Shown: positions 1-7,801 of the stretch, one piece after another
Position numbering within the stretch: position 1 is the stretch's first letter
Layout of the letters: each line of letters opens with the position of its first letter
NCBI RefSeq assembly: GCF_000717745.1
Contig: NZ_JOBH01000009.1
Coordinates: 248,001-312,000 of the forward strand
Direction of reading: 5' to 3'
Source of the DNA: Streptomyces violens
GTDB taxonomy: Bacteria; Actinomycetota; Actinomycetes; Streptomycetales; Streptomycetaceae
DNA: 64,000 bases
The notes under the pieces: generated by a model
What the model was told of the DNA's origin: nothing
The model's input: only the letters and a program-made list of their open reading frames with translations
The model's database searches: none
Position numbers and translations under genes: made by a program

Positions 1-1820
1 TGCTCGGCGTGGATGATCCGGTACAGGGTCGGGATCGAGTCCAGGCGCCCGGCGAGCGCGTGCGCGTAGACGGCGGTGTCGTCGTACGCCTCGGGGATGG
101 CCTCGTTGACCTTGAAGTTCTCCCGGCTGGAGTGCGCCGCCATGGAGATCACATCGCCGATGGCGCGCTGAATCTCCGCCAGGCTGTTGATGGTCGCCTC
201 GTAACCGACCATGTTCCCGGCCGGGTTGAGGACCATCATGGCGCCGGCGGTGCGCACGGCGTCGGCGGCGTATTGCAGCGGCAGGGCCGGTTCGATCGAG
301 CCCACGGGGACTCCCTTCGTTGCGGGGGCGGTGATGATGCGAGTGGGGCTGTGCACCGGCCGGTGCACACCGGAGGTGCGGCGGCCGACCGGGGTCTTGC
401 GGCGCGGCGGGGTGGGAGAGCTCCCGCCGCCGGTGTGCCGATACATCCAGCGGTTCAGCCAGCCCCACGTGCCCGCCCAGGCCAAAGCGCGGGCCGCGGG
501 GGTGGTCAGGGTGTGGAAGACGCGGGCCAGGGGCCGCAGCCAGTTCGGGCCGATGGAGGAGTAGCGCACCGAGCCCAGCGCGAGGTGGGCGTTGAGCAGG
601 GCGCGGGAGCCGTGGCGCCAGGCGTGGGCCAGCAGCGGCGAACCGTGCCGGGCGATCGCGTGGGCGGTAGCGCGGACGGGTGCGGCGGCCTTGCGCAGGC
701 GCTGGCGGGTCAGGGCGCTGGTGTGCTGGCGAAGCTTGCGCCCCGCCCAGTACCGGCCTCGCCGCCAGGCACCCATCGCCGCACCGAACGACCGCTGAGC
801 GGCCTTGGCCCCGGCGCCCTGGCCCGTGTCCCTGCTGCCCTGAGCCTTGTTCGGCTTCTTCGCCTTGGGCTGGGGCTTGAGCTTGCTGGGGTTGGGGTCC
901 TTGCCGCCCGTGCGGTCGCGGTTGACAGCCCTTTGCAGGGCCTTGGCCGCCTTCCACGCCCGGCTGGACACCGACGGAGACGAGGAGGACGGCGCCCGGT
1001 GCTTGTGCCTGCCCTTCACATCGCTGGACTGCGACCGCGAGCTTCCGGCACCGGCCGGTGAGGTGGGCGTGGTGGGGGACTTGCGGCGCAGCGTCCGCGA
1101 CAGCCGCTCCACCGGCCCCGTCCGCCCACCGCCACCAGCCGCACCGGAGCGCTTGAGTGGCGACGTGCCCCCGCCGGAACCGGCGGTGGTCCGCGGCGTC
1201 TTGGGCGGGGTGAGGCTGCGGCCGGTGCCGCCGGTGGCAGCCGCATTCCGCCCCAGCCGAGCGGGGTTTCCGCCGGCCGTGTTCGGGGCGACGGTCGACG
1301 GCCTGTTCTTCTTCGCCATCGAGCCGCCCGGCTTGTGCGACGAGTCGCCCATGCGGCCACCACCCGCCGCGGCGGCCCCGGCGGGCTTGCGCAGGGAGGA
1401 GCCGGAGCCAGTGCGGGCCGCCGGAACCCTCCCGCTCCCACCCGACGTACGCCCCGCAGAGCCGGAGTTCGAGGGACGGCGGTGTCCGGTGCCGGGTGAG
1501 CGTGAGGACGCCCGCCCCAGGCGGCCAGTGCCGGACCGACGGATGCGTCGACCGGTCTTCACCACCAGGGTGGCGGTGGCGACCGCGGAGCAGGCGACGA
1601 CGGCCAGCAGGACGGCGGGCAGGCCGAACTGGTGGGACAGCCAGCAGAACCCGATCAGGCCGGTCAGTGCGCCGCCGGGGATCAGCACTCCGGCCAGCGT
1701 CTGCCCCGGGGCGGAGGCCGGTTCCTTGGTCTGAGCCACGGGCTCCTTCTGCTGCCGCGTGACGGGTTCGGGGGTGGTTGTGGTGGTGGGGGGCTTGGTC
1801 TCGGTTGCCGTTGAGGGCAT
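1..1820 (-). CDS. Large membrane protein of the conjugative element (3' end outside window)
   Basis: An open frame of about 606 codons runs off the left edge. ATG at 1820-1818 follows a GGAGG ribosome site (1830-1826). The N-terminus is Thr/Pro-rich (about 30 residues), then comes a hydrophobic stretch at roughly residues 40-80 that probably forms a membrane hairpin, then about 300 low-complexity residues rich in Arg, Gly, Ser and Pro, and finally a more ordered alpha-helical segment up to the edge. I do not recognise a family. It lies 12 bp downstream of the RRQRL gene in the same leftward operon as the SpdB-like gene. In actinomycete conjugative elements such proteins precede the FtsK-like transfer gene, so a role in mating or intramycelial spread is inferred from position only. 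Confidence 0.7.
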   Translation of the reverse strand, partial: MPSTATETKPPTTTTTPEPVTRQQKEPVAQTKEPASAPGQTLAGVLIPGGALTGLIGFCWLSHQFGLPAVLLAVVACSAVATATLVVKTGRRIRRSGTGRLGRASSRSPGTGHRRPSNSGSAGRTSGGSGRVPAARTGSGSSLRKPAGAAAAGGGRMGDSSHKPGGSMAKKNRPSTVAPNTAGGNPARLGRNAAATGGTGRSLTPPKTPRTTAGSGGGTSPLKRSGAAGGGGRTGPVERLSRTLRRKSPTTPTSPAGAGSSRSQSSDVKGRHKHRAPSSSSPSVSSRAWKAAKALQRAVNRDRTGGKDPNPSKLKPQPKAKKPNKAQGSRDTGQGAGAKAAQRSFGAAMGAWRRGRYWAGRKLRQHTSALTRQRLRKAAAPVRATAHAIARHGSPLLAHAWRHGSRALLNAHLALGSVRYSSIGPNWLRPLARVFHTLTTPAARALAWAGTWGWLNRWMYRHTGGGSSPTPPRRKTPVGRRTSGVHRPVHSPTRIITAPATKGVPVGSIEPALPLQYAADAVRTAGAMMVLNPAGNMVGYEATINSLAEIQRAIGDVISMAAHSSRENFKVNEAIPEAYDDTAVYAHALAGRLDSIPTLYRIIHAE

Positions 1821-1831
1821 CGAAGCCTCCT

Positions 1832-2200
1832 TTATGCGGCCCGCGCGGGAGCATCCGCGCAGGCCAGGCACATGCCGAGTGAAGTGGGGAGGGGGTAGCC
1901 CGCGTCCCGCCCGCATTCGGGGCAGGTACGGCGGGCGGCGTTCGCCTTGGCCAGCGCCGCCCACCGCGCCGGCGTCATCGGCCGGACGGGCAGCGCCAGA
2001 TCGAGGCGGTAGAGATAGGCGACGCGGAGACCGGCGCGGTAGCGGCGCGAGCGCCACAAGATCTGCGCGGCGACCTCCTGACCGCCCGGCCGCAGCCCGC
2101 GAGCGCGGAGCTGCCGCCGGGTGGCCAGCCCGTCGGGGGCGAGCCAGAAGGGGTAGGTAGGGATGCCGTAGCGCAGACCCTGGGGGTCGTAGAACCGCAT
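1832..2200 (-). CDS. RRQRL motif-type zinc-binding protein
   Basis: A 122-residue protein whose N-terminal half (FYDPQGLRYGIPTYPF, then TRRQLRARGLRPGGQ) matches my memory of the small family named for its RRQRL-like motif, common on Streptomyces conjugative plasmids and AICEs. The C-terminal part has CPECG about residue 94 and a second Cys pair (CLACAD) near residue 114, consistent with one zinc-ribbon site. The ATG (2200-2198) overlaps the TGA of the upstream DUF2637 gene as ATGA, so the two are translationally coupled. The biochemical role is unknown; a nucleic-acid or protein adaptor in transfer is an inference. Confidence 0.8.
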   Translation of the reverse strand: MRFYDPQGLRYGIPTYPFWLAPDGLATRRQLRARGLRPGGQEVAAQILWRSRRYRAGLRVAYLYRLDLALPVRPMTPARWAALAKANAARRTCPECGRDAGYPLPTSLGMCLACADAPARAA

Positions 2201-3210
2201 CAGGGCCTACCGGCGAGCGCGGTGCCGTTGATGGGCCGGGGCGCGTCGCGCAGCTCCTGGTAGCGGGTGGAGACCCAGCCCACTGACCAGCCGGTCAGCT
2301 CGGCTGCGGTCCGTACCGGCAGCTCGGCCGCGAACGCGGCCTGCACGGTGGCCCGGGCCTGGTCCTCCGGCAGCTTCTCCGTGGCCGGCCCGGCGGCGAG
2401 GAGAGCGTCGCGTTCACGCGCGGCCCGCTCTTCGCGCTGCTGGCGTTCACGGCGTTCACGCTCGATGCGCTCCTGCCGCTCGCGTTCACGCCGCTCGGCA
2501 GCCTCGCGTTCACGGCGTTCACGCTCGACGCGCTGCTGTTCACGCTCGCGCTCACGCTGTTCACGAGCCTCCCGCTCTGCCCGCTCGCGGGCGGCGGCCC
2601 GCTCGCGCTCCTCGCGTCGGCGGCGTTCCTCGCGCTCGGCCTGTTCACGGGCGAGCTGGGCTTCATGCTCGCGCTGTTCACGGGCCAGCGCGGCAGCATG
2701 CTCCCGCTCCTCCGCCCGCTCCCGGCGGACGGCCTCCGCCCGTTCCCGGGCGACCTGCTCCCGGCGTTCGCGCTCGGCCTGCTTCTTGTCCTCCAGCGCG
2801 GTCACGGCATGGGTGATGGCGCGCCGGTAGGCGAGTCCGGTCTCGGCTGTGACGATCAGCAGGAGAGGCGCGACCGCATGGACGGCCACGCCCACCAGGT
2901 CTTTTTTCAGGGCGGAGTCGGCGATGTTCAGGGCTAGGGTCATGGCGCCGGTCATCCACCGCAGGGCGATGGGCCACCGGCCGCCGTGCCCGCCCAGGCG
3001 GGCCAGCACCGAGTCCAGCCGGACGACGATGACCACCGCCGCGTCGACCACCAGCGGCAGGATCGGCGCAGTCCAGACCCACGCCTTGGGCGTGTGGGCG
3101 GCCATCAGCGGCGTTACGGTCAGGATCGAGTAGAGCATCGCGCCGCCCACGATCAGCCACGTGCCGGCCGACAGCGCGCGCTCAGCTGAACGCACCTGAA
3201 CACTGTTCAC
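2200..3210 (-). CDS. DUF2637 (SpdB-like) membrane protein with charged coiled coil
   Basis: A 336-residue protein with GTG start at 3210-3208, overlapping the upstream stop as GTGA. Residues 15-125 carry about four membrane segments, the usual DUF2637 layout of plasmid spread proteins. Residues 140-285 are an extremely regular Arg/Glu-rich helix (repeated REREQ/RERE units) that should form a long coiled coil. The last 50 residues contain a helix-turn-helix-like stretch (RTAAELTGWSVGWVSTRYQELR region). DUF2637 proteins accompany the FtsK-like transfer protein in Streptomyces and are thought to help plasmid spread between hyphal compartments. The repetitive codons explain spurious long frames on the opposite strand. 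Confidence 0.82.
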   Translation of the reverse strand: MNSVQVRSAERALSAGTWLIVGGAMLYSILTVTPLMAAHTPKAWVWTAPILPLVVDAAVVIVVRLDSVLARLGGHGGRWPIALRWMTGAMTLALNIADSALKKDLVGVAVHAVAPLLLIVTAETGLAYRRAITHAVTALEDKKQAERERREQVARERAEAVRRERAEEREHAAALAREQREHEAQLAREQAEREERRRREERERAAARERAEREAREQREREREQQRVERERREREAAERRERERQERIERERRERQQREERAARERDALLAAGPATEKLPEDQARATVQAAFAAELPVRTAAELTGWSVGWVSTRYQELRDAPRPINGTALAGRP

Positions 3211-3743
3211 CGAGCACCCCCTGATGGCTCGACGGCGGGCGCGATGACGCTCTGGAAATGGTCACGGCCGACGTCGTAGATGAACGGCACGCACCGCCAC
3301 CGGACCTCCGCCACGGGGCGTTCATCCATCGGTCCCCAATTGCTCAGCGGGACTCCCAGGGTGGCCACATAGGCGAAGGCGGCCGACTGGCCGGGGTGGA
3401 TGCTGTGGGGCTCTCCGTAGTGGAGCAGCAGCCACATGGACGCGTCCGCCGGCGTCTGGCTCAGCTCCTTGAGGCGCTTCGCCATGTCGGCCAGCTCGGT
3501 ACGGGCCTCGGCCAGCTCGGCGGCCGTGTCCTCCAGCGTGATCTGGAGCGACCGGACTTCCTGACGGGTGGTCTCGGCCGTCTTCTCGGCGGCCTCGGCG
3601 CGGGCCGTGAGCGCGAACGTCTCCCGGATGTGGGAGCCGTACGCGGCGTCCGCCTGCTTCTCCACCTCACGGGTCCGGGCGCGCGCGGCGTCCACCGCGG
3701 CTGCCAGATGCAGGAGACGGGCTCGGGTGATGAGGCGGATCAT
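3207..3743 (-). CDS. Hypothetical coiled-coil protein of the transfer operon
   Basis: A 178-residue protein starting MIRLITRARLLHLA at ATG 3743-3741. This start makes an ATGA overlap with the PycTM-like gene upstream; a longer in-frame extension exists but would run through that gene and is unlikely. Residues 10-105 are a helical heptad-like segment (many Ala, Glu, Arg), followed by a globular C-terminus with LLLHYGEPHSIHPGQSAAF and a Trp-containing end. No family was recognised with confidence. Its coupling to both neighbours places it in the transfer/spread operon, possibly as a cytoplasmic adaptor of the membrane proteins on either side. Confidence 0.72.
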   Translation of the reverse strand: MIRLITRARLLHLAAAVDAARARTREVEKQADAAYGSHIRETFALTARAEAAEKTAETTRQEVRSLQITLEDTAAELAEARTELADMAKRLKELSQTPADASMWLLLHYGEPHSIHPGQSAAFAYVATLGVPLSNWGPMDERPVAEVRWRCVPFIYDVGRDHFQSVIAPAVEPSGGAR

Positions 3744-4186
3744 GCCGCACCCCCTGCCGCGATCACCACAGCAGCGATCAGCAGTGCCCCGCCGACGCAG
3801 GTGAGGTCGACCGCGCGGCGCAGGCAGGTGAACTTGGCGACCGCGAGCCGGGACAGTCCGGCGATGTCGGCGGCCAAGTCCCGGTCGACAGCCGTGGTGA
3901 CCTCCTCCGCGGTGAGGGTGGCCCACAGCGGGAAGCCGTGCCGGCCGCGAATGTTGGGCCGTACAGAGCGCAGCAGTAGCCCGGCCGCCGCAACCAGGAG
4001 CGTCATACCGAGACCGCCCACCACCAGGGCAGGCAAGGTCAGGGGCAGATCGCGGGCGACCGTCCAGGCCCCGGCGAGCACCGCACCGACGAAGGCCAGC
4101 AGCAGCGCCGTCTTGCTGTCCGTCCGCGAGATCTCCGCCTTCACCTCGGCGTGCGCCGCGGTGAGGTTGGTGGTCAGCATGCTCAC
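3740..4186 (-). CDS. Pycsar-effector (PycTM)-like membrane protein
   Basis: A 148-residue protein with two adjacent membrane helices (about residues 25-43 and 49-72), a soluble helical middle with NIRGRHGFPLW and EVTTAVDRDLA, and a third helix at the C-terminus (126-148). This topology and the N-terminal AHAEVKAEISRTDSKTALLL segment resemble the PycTM family, the membrane effector of cyclic-pyrimidine (Pycsar) defence, as annotated on many Streptomyces elements. No pyrimidine cyclase gene is visible in the window. It is coupled at both ends by ATGA overlaps inside the transfer operon, so it may serve entry exclusion or transfer rather than, or as well as, phage defence. The family call is from memory. 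Confidence 0.68.
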   Translation of the reverse strand: MSMLTTNLTAAHAEVKAEISRTDSKTALLLAFVGAVLAGAWTVARDLPLTLPALVVGGLGMTLLVAAAGLLLRSVRPNIRGRHGFPLWATLTAEEVTTAVDRDLAADIAGLSRLAVAKFTCLRRAVDLTCVGGALLIAAVVIAAGGAA

Positions 4187-4440
4187 GCGGCCTCCCCCGT
4201 CCCCGCCTGGTTGGCCAGCTCGGCACGGGCGGCCAGCACCTTGTTGGCGGCCCGCCGCAGACGGCGGGTGCCTAGCTCAGACACCGGCCGGTCCAGCAGG
4301 CTGATCTGCACGTCCAGCAGCTCGACCTCCGCCTCAATGACGGGCATCTCGCGCTCGATCGCGTCCAGCTCAGCGGCCGACGGCTCCCCGACGAACGCGA
4401 CGGCGGTAACAACCGCCTGATCAGCAACGATGTGCTTCAT
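4183..4440 (-). CDS. DUF6284-type small protein, first gene of the transfer operon
   Basis: An 85-residue, mostly helical acidic protein (MKHIVADQAVVTAVAF start; ELDAIEREMPVIEAEVELLD in the middle; RRLRRAANKVLAARAELAN at the end). The pattern fits the DUF6284 family found at the head of spd-like operons in Streptomyces elements. ATG is at 4440-4438 with GAGGACCACGACCC upstream as a spaced ribosome site; the stop overlaps the next start (ATGA). No catalytic motif is present. As promoter-proximal gene of the operon it is a plausible regulator or antirestriction-like accessory, but this is not shown by the sequence. Confidence 0.75.
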   Translation of the reverse strand: MKHIVADQAVVTAVAFVGEPSAAELDAIEREMPVIEAEVELLDVQISLLDRPVSELGTRRLRRAANKVLAARAELANQAGTGEAA

Positions 4441-4478
4441 GGGTCGTGGTCCTCTCGCAGATGGGAACGGCCCGAACA

Positions 4479-4508
4479 GCGCCCCCGGAGTTGCAGCTCC
4501 GGGGGCGC
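4479..4508. other. 12-bp perfect hairpin in the operon leader
   Basis: GCGCCCCCGGAG and its exact complement flank a 6-nt loop. It lies 38-68 nt upstream of the DUF6284 start codon, inside the likely 5' leader of the leftward operon. There is no T-run on either side. It could terminate transcripts arriving from the small basic gene upstream, or attenuate the transfer operon. Nothing else coding was found between 4509 and 4684. Confidence 0.6.
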
Positions 4509-4684
4509 GCGCCGTTAGAGCAGGTGAATCCGGCTCCCCTCAGCCCCGCCCGTACGGACCCGCATGTGTGCGGCCTGGACGGGCGGAGGAGGCAACCGGC
4601 CGCAGCGCTAGCCGCTGCGATGGCAGGAAGAAGGGCGACCGGGTTGTCCGTCGACGGGTGATCTCGCGCGAACCGTGGTGTTGC

Positions 4685-4846
4685 TCAGGCGCCGCGGTGC
4701 CGGTCGATCACGGCGGCGCCCAGGTTCTTCGTGTGCTGTGCACGGTGCCTCCTTGTTCGGAAGCGGACGTGGACAGGTCTCCTTCGGGGGTGCGGCGCCC
4801 GTATCAGGTAGCGCGGCATGACCCCGTTGTAGGCGTATGGAGACAT
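4685..4846 (-). CDS. Possible small basic protein (53 aa)
   Basis: ATG at 4846-4844 with AAAGG just upstream opens a 53-residue frame (MSPYAYNGVMPRYLIRAPHP...), very rich in Arg and His, stopping at TGA 4687-4685. A second ATG (4819) would give 44 residues. The composition is not random-looking and resembles small highly basic proteins of transfer regions, but I cannot name a family. It points the same way as the transfer operon, 245 nt upstream of its first gene. A weak call: in 70% GC DNA such frames also arise by chance. Confidence 0.35.
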   Translation of the reverse strand: MSPYAYNGVMPRYLIRAPHPRRRPVHVRFRTRRHRAQHTKNLGAAVIDRHRGA

Positions 4847-5005
4847 GACCTTTCGGTCTAAGCCCTCCCGAATGCCCAGGGTCGGGTGCGCCCTCGGCCC
4901 GCTCTGTCCCGGGCCCCTTGAGGCCACGCCAGTGGACGTGGCCCCCATTGGTCGTGCAGGTGCGACAGCCGCTTGGCCCCGTTTCCGGGCCCTGCAGGGC
5001 GTCGC

Positions 5006-5030
5006 GAGATACATGTAACACGTGTATCTC
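5006..5030. promoter_or_regulatory. Palindromic operator candidate, GntR type
   Basis: GAGATACA and TGTATCTC form perfect 8-bp arms around 9 nt (TGTAACACG), a 25-bp dyad. The ATAC...GTAT edges with an inner ACATGT/CACGTG resemble GntR-family operators. It lies 162 bp upstream of the XRE-type regulator start and in the shared region between the two divergent operons, so it could control both. The GntR regulator encoded at 6996-7463 is the obvious candidate binder; this is inference. Confidence 0.5.
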
Positions 5031-5041
5031 TCATGCCGTCA

Positions 5042-5070
5042 AGAGACCTGCCCCCGAAGGGGCGTTCTCT
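5042..5070. other. Two-tier hairpin with CGAA loop
   Basis: GCCCC-CGAA-GGGGC forms a stable 5-bp stem, extended after small bulges by AGAGA/TCTCT. It sits immediately downstream of the dyad at 5006-5030 in the 750-bp divergent intergenic region. It may act as a transcription pause or weak terminator. The rest of the stretch (5071-5191) shows direct and inverted copies of GGACGTC but no gene. Confidence 0.4.
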
Positions 5071-5191
5071 CGATGTGCTTCTAGATTGCTGGCAGAGCGT
5101 CAGACAGACGACTGCGCTGGTGGACGGCTCAGGGACGTCTCACTAAGGTCGAAGTCGTCCCAGGACGTCCCAGTGCGGGGAAGGGCGGAGC

Positions 5192-5962
5192 GTGGCGAAC
5201 GAAAGACTCCGAGGCGCGATAGTCGAGCGGGGGCTCACCTTCGAGGAAGTCGCCGAACGGCTCGGCGTAGCCGGCAAGACGGTCGAGCGCTGGGTCAGCA
5301 ACTCGGACCGCAAGCCGTACCGCCGCTACCAGTACGCGCTCGCCTCGTTGCTCCGGTACGAGATCTCCTACCTCTGGCCTGATGAGCGGACGATGGCGGA
5401 GGTGACCGCATCCGGCGGCGCGGAGCTGGTCAAGCTGTACCCCCACCGATCGGCGGTGCCGCAAAGCCTCTGGCCGCAGCTCTACGCGAAGTCTCAGACC
5501 CACTTCGACGTGCTGGTCTACTCCGGGTTTTGGCTCACGGAAGATCCCGCGTTCCTGCGGTTGGTCAAGGAGAAGTCGGCGGCCGGCGTACCGGTCCGCT
5601 TCATGCTCGGGGACCCGGACAGTCCCGAGGTGGCGACCCGCGGCGCCGACGAGGGAATCGGCGGGGCTATGGCCAGCAAGATTCGCAATGCGCTGATGAA
5701 CTACAGCGCGCTCTTCGGCCTGCCCGGCGTGGAATTCCGCCTCCACAGCACGACCCTCTACAACTCCATCTACCGGACCGACAACGAGCTGCTCGCCAAC
5801 GGTCACGTCTACGGCGTCGGCGCGTACCTCGCGCCCGTGCTGCACCTTCAGCGGGTCCCAGGCGGGGAGCTGTTCGACACGTACGCCGAGAGCGTCGAGC
5901 GGGTGTGGGAAAGCGCCCGTCCGATCTCGTCACCTACGGATTGCGCAGAGACCCACGTATGA
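5192..5962 (+). CDS. XRE-type regulator with phospholipase-D-like C-terminal domain
   Basis: A 256-residue protein with GTG start at 5192 preceded by GGGCGGAG. Residues 8-55 form a helix-turn-helix (LTFEEVAERLGVAGKTVERW). The remainder (about 75-240) is the DUF5919-like domain seen behind such HTHs: FDVLVYSGFW, then FMLGDPDSPEV and a late TYAESVERVWE. Proteins of this kind sit next to NUDIX and HD genes in pSAM2-like elements, where the equivalent gene activates replication/transfer. It overlaps the NUDIX gene as ATGA, and the divergent upstream region carries operator-like dyads. Confidence 0.8.
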   Translation: MANERLRGAIVERGLTFEEVAERLGVAGKTVERWVSNSDRKPYRRYQYALASLLRYEISYLWPDERTMAEVTASGGAELVKLYPHRSAVPQSLWPQLYAKSQTHFDVLVYSGFWLTEDPAFLRLVKEKSAAGVPVRFMLGDPDSPEVATRGADEGIGGAMASKIRNALMNYSALFGLPGVEFRLHSTTLYNSIYRTDNELLANGHVYGVGAYLAPVLHLQRVPGGELFDTYAESVERVWESARPISSPTDCAETHV

Positions 5963-6432
5963 GCCGTATCGACTATTACGACGACCCAGCCGCCCCGAAG
6001 GCGAACTCTGTCGTGCCCTCAGTGACCGCGGTTGTCCGCGACGCAGACAGGCGATTGCTCCTCATCCACAAGACGGACAACGACCTGTGGGCCCTTCCCG
6101 GCGGCGGCCACGACATCGGTGAATCGATCGCTGACACCGTCGTACGCGAGGTGGAAGAAGAGACCGGCATCACGGTCGCTGTCGATAACGTGAGCGGGCT
6201 CTACACCGACCCGCGGCACGTCATGGCGTACGACGACGGAGAGGTCCGCCAGCAGTTCTCCATCTGCTTCCGCGCGCACCCCACGGGCGGCTCGCTGCGT
6301 ACGAGCGACGAATCCAAAGAGGTCCGCTGGGTTGCCCCAGCGGACCTTGACTCTCTCGACATCCACCCTTCGATGCGGCTGCGCATCACGCACGGCCTGG
6401 ATGACTCACGGCCGACGCCTTACATCGGCTGA
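5959..6432 (+). CDS. NUDIX hydrolase of the conjugative element
   Basis: A 157-residue protein; ATG at 5959 overlaps the previous stop (ATGA). The NUDIX box is complete: GGHDIGE, then seven residues, then REVEEETGI (about residues 52-74), the metal-binding signature for cleaving nucleoside diphosphate derivatives. The length equals a single NUDIX domain. NUDIX genes are a recurrent element of AICE regulatory modules, and a signal-nucleotide or housecleaning role in the excision/replication switch has been suggested for them. The 3' end overlaps the convergent HD gene by 13 bp. Confidence 0.9.
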   Translation: MSRIDYYDDPAAPKANSVVPSVTAVVRDADRRLLLIHKTDNDLWALPGGGHDIGESIADTVVREVEEETGITVAVDNVSGLYTDPRHVMAYDDGEVRQQFSICFRAHPTGGSLRTSDESKEVRWVAPADLDSLDIHPSMRLRITHGLDDSRPTPYIG

Positions 6433-6986
6433 TCTGCACCAGCCATGGCCATACGCTCTTCGATCCGGGCCGTGGCCGCGTGAATCTCCGGTGCTGCCCG
6501 CTGGATGAAGCGGCCCACGATCGTGTCAGGGCCGTACCGGGACACGATCTCCTCCAGTCGACCGGCCGATGTGGTGTGGCCACCGTCCGGTGTCGTCGTC
6601 ATGTCGCAGAAGATCAGCGCGTCAACGAGGTCCGGCCGCTCCAGCTCGAACTCGCCCGCCAGCTCCTCCCGCAGCCCCCGCTCCTCAGCTTCCAGCAGCG
6701 CGCAGGAGTGATGGGCCACGAGCCGAACGACTCGTTCGTCCATCCCTTCCTGGTCGCGCAGGAAGCGCGCGCCGTCGAGCGGATGGAAGCCGGTGGTGGC
6801 GATCGAGGGCGAGTACCCGATGTCGTGAAGGACCGCAGCGGCCTCCATCAGCTCAGCGTCGGGGCCGAGGATCGGTTGCAGTGAGGCCGCGCGCTTCGCG
6901 ACTCCGAGCGAGTGCGCCCATCGGCGCGGGAGAGGTTCGGCGAGTAGCGATTCGGAGAGCGCGTATGCCCGCTCGGTGAGTCCCAT
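6420..6986 (-). CDS. HD-domain phosphohydrolase
   Basis: A 188-residue protein with an HD signature (HSLGVAKRAA, then AAVLHDIGYSP at about residues 50-58, then VAHHSCA near 90). These supply the metal-binding His/His-Asp residues of HD hydrolases acting on nucleotides. ATG is at 6986-6984. It is convergent with the NUDIX gene and oriented like the GntR gene 9 bp upstream, likely one transcript. HD plus NUDIX is a standard pair in pSAM2-type elements; substrate unknown. Confidence 0.85.
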   Translation of the reverse strand: MGLTERAYALSESLLAEPLPRRWAHSLGVAKRAASLQPILGPDAELMEAAAVLHDIGYSPSIATTGFHPLDGARFLRDQEGMDERVVRLVAHHSCALLEAEERGLREELAGEFELERPDLVDALIFCDMTTTPDGGHTTSAGRLEEIVSRYGPDTIVGRFIQRAAPEIHAATARIEERMAMAGADQPM

Positions 6987-6995
6987 ACAGCCAGC

Positions 6996-7463
6996 CTACG
7001 AATTCACCGCAGGACGCGGGAGAGCGCGTACGAAGCGTCCCTTACCGTGCACGGCCTCCAGCAAGCCCTGACCCTCCAGCGACGACAGAGCCGCGCGCAC
7101 GGCAGTCCGAGAGACACCGAACTCTTCACAGAGCCGCGCTTCGGACGGGAAGGCGTCACCCACCGCGAGATCCCGCTCCGCAATCAGGTCCCTCATCCGT
7201 TCCACCAAGGGGCGCCGCTCAGTACCGTCGCTGACCACCCGGCCGACGCCCGGCGCCGACTGGATGAGACCTTCCTTCTGCAAGATGTCCAGGGCGCGCC
7301 GAACGGTAGTGCGCGCCACGCCGTGGTCACGCATCAGGGCGGACTCGGACGGGAGCTCCTTGGTGATGCGCCCCTCCCTGATCTCCTTGCGGAGCGCATC
7401 CGCGATCAGCAGATACGTACCGCGCGGGCTCGCCCCCGGCATCTGGTCCCCTCTCATCCACAT
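6996..7463 (-). CDS. GntR-type regulator with two winged-helix domains in tandem
   Basis: A protein of up to 155 residues (start ATG 7463; ATGs at 7457 and 7442 are alternatives). It holds two successive GntR DNA-binding domains and no effector domain: residues 16-80 (PSESALMRDHGVARTTVRRA) and 90-150 (PSEARLCEEFGVSRTAVRAA). Ordinary GntR proteins have one such domain plus a ligand domain, so this is a duplication. KorSA of pSAM2 is a GntR-family repressor of its element, and this gene is its likely functional counterpart. The dyad at 5006-5030 is a candidate target. Confidence 0.85.
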   Translation of the reverse strand: MWMRGDQMPGASPRGTYLLIADALRKEIREGRITKELPSESALMRDHGVARTTVRRALDILQKEGLIQSAPGVGRVVSDGTERRPLVERMRDLIAERDLAVGDAFPSEARLCEEFGVSRTAVRAALSSLEGQGLLEAVHGKGRFVRALPRPAVNS

Positions 7464-7561
7464 GAGTTTGCCTGCCTAGCCTCGCACGGTCGCTCGTTTG
7501 CAGTCTTCGTGCGGCGGGTCCACCTTGCCTCGAAAATCGAACAAGCGATCTAATCGGGAGT

Positions 7562-7801
7562 ATGGATCGCCCCGAATTCCCCCATGACCTCCTGGAGGTC
7601 CAGACCGCTTGGTACCTCACCTACGGTCGGCTTGCCACGGCGCCGACGACCCAGGTGGCTCCCTACCGTCGGCGCCTGCTGGAGCTCTCTCGGCGCATTG
7701 CCGACCACCCTTACTGGCAGACTCCACAGGGCACGCCCGCGGCCCGCGTGGCGCTGAAGGAGCAGGCCCGCGCAGCCGCCGTGCGCGGGCGACGACCGTG
7801 A
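7562..7801 (+). CDS. Small hypothetical protein of the element
   Basis: A 79-residue protein beginning MDRPEFPHDLLEVQTAWYLT with GGGAG just upstream of ATG 7562. It is helical with a basic C-terminus and a central RRRLLELSRRIADHPYW. Its stop overlaps the GTG start of the LexA-like gene (GTGA), so the two are co-translated. It is divergent from the GntR gene. Similar short proteins preceding LexA-type DNA-binding genes occur in Streptomyces elements, but I cannot name the family. Confidence 0.7.
   Translation: MDRPEFPHDLLEVQTAWYLTYGRLATAPTTQVAPYRRRLLELSRRIADHPYWQTPQGTPAARVALKEQARAAAVRGRRP

Noticed and set aside
2400..2760. Apparent DNA repeats (CGTTCACGC-type) on the plus strand, with CRISPR-like regularity
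   Set aside because: They are the codons of the Arg/Glu coiled coil of the DUF2637 protein, without unique spacers.
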